A DNA stretch of 6,427 nucleotides from an uncultured Clostridium sp. (GTDB taxonomy: Bacteria; Bacillota; Clostridia; Lachnospirales; Lachnospiraceae): contig CAUCIO010000128.1 in assembly GCA_958442925.1 (NCBI GenBank), forward strand, positions 1 to 6,427, given 5' to 3'. Under the pieces are notes generated by a model. It was given only the letters and a program-made list of their open reading frames with translations. It ran no database searches and was not told the DNA's origin. Positions 6,299-6,427 of this stretch are shown one piece after another (the first letter of the stretch is position 1; each line of letters starts with the position of its first letter). Both the position numbers and the translations under genes were made by a program.

Positions 6299-6427
6299 AT
6301 TCTCCTCCCATCTCATCGAGCACCAGGATCTGCTTTTCTACCCGGTCAATCTTTCCTGAGCAGGCCTTTACAAGCCTCATTCCCTCTTCATAATACCGGA
6401 ACGAATCCTCCAGAGAGCTGCTGCCGT
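6288..6427 (-). CDS. xseB: Exodeoxyribonuclease VII small subunit, 5' end outside the window
   Basis: Only the last 45 whole codons plus two bases of a preceding codon are present; XseB is usually 65-85 residues, so roughly the first third is missing. The visible part reads SSLEDSFRYYEEGMRL, then CSGKIDRVEKQI, then VLDEMGGEYGV and a TAG stop. This matches the end of XseB, a small two-helix protein in which the SLEESxxxYEEG motif and the following KLxxVExxI helix are the family hallmarks. It pairs with XseA to form exonuclease VII, which degrades single-stranded DNA in repair. The TAG at 6290-6288 lies inside ispA, giving an 11-base overlap, and the ispA ribosome site lies in this gene's last codons. 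xseA would be expected further upstream, beyond the right edge. The protein is short, so the call rests on the motif together with the cluster context; the two agree well. Confidence 0.9.
   Translation of the reverse strand, partial: GSSSLEDSFRYYEEGMRLVKACSGKIDRVEKQILVLDEMGGEYGV
6302..6309 (-). promoter_or_regulatory. Ribosome binding site that decides the ispA start
   Basis: GGGAGGAG lies within the last codons of xseB, 3 bases before the ATG at 6298 (5 bases counted from its GGAGG core). The alternative in-frame ATG at 6316 lies upstream of this site and has no comparable one of its own, so the shorter ispA protein is preferred. Confidence 0.8.

Noticed and set aside
6299..6316. Longer ispA beginning MRWEEN at 6316
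   Set aside because: The strong ribosome site lies downstream of this ATG and upstream of the ATG at 6298, and the extra six residues coincide with xseB coding sequence.

Overview
The window is a stretch of bacterial chromosome in which every recognisable gene lies on the minus strand. Read in the direction of transcription (high to low coordinates), the order is xseB (3' end only), ispA, dxs, tlyA, nadK, argR, recN (5' three quarters only). This order is the classic housekeeping cluster of Firmicutes. The mid-range GC, the strong AGGAGG-type ribosome binding sites, and details of the proteins (an ArgR of the AhrC/ArgR family beside RecN, NAD kinase between TlyA and ArgR) suggest a member of class Clostridia, probably a gut Lachnospiraceae. 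The species cannot be named from the sequence alone.

Layout: 6427-6288 holds the last 45 codons of exonuclease VII small subunit. Its end overlaps the start of a short-chain polyprenyl diphosphate synthase (6298-5411). Next come 1-deoxyxylulose-5-phosphate synthase with a GTG start (5391-3532), the TlyA-type rRNA 2'-O-methyltransferase (3520-2714), NAD kinase (2653-1799), the arginine repressor (1795-1343) and the DNA repair ATPase RecN (1296 to the left edge). RecN is cut just after its ABC signature. Gaps between genes run from an 11-base overlap to 60 bases. I see no convincing terminator or internal promoter, so the whole stretch probably behaves as one operon or a read-through unit. No gene-free stretch exceeds 60 bases, and I see no RNA genes, mobile elements, CRISPR or long repeats.

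How the genes fit together: dxs makes DXP, the entry compound of the MEP isoprenoid pathway (and a precursor for thiamin and pyridoxal), and ispA condenses the resulting C5 units into longer prenyl diphosphates. nadK supplies NADP(H), which the MEP pathway also consumes. xseB and recN act in DNA repair. tlyA modifies the ribosome, and argR senses arginine. The grouping looks like conserved growth-linked housekeeping rather than one pathway.

I did not find a previously undescribed system. The points most worth checking are small ones. IspA has a serine where farnesyl diphosphate synthases carry an aromatic residue five positions before the first Asp-rich motif, which suggests a longer product. 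The ispA-dxs junction contains a possible seven-codon leader ORF that overlaps both neighbours. There are also minor motif variants in TlyA, NadK and ArgR.
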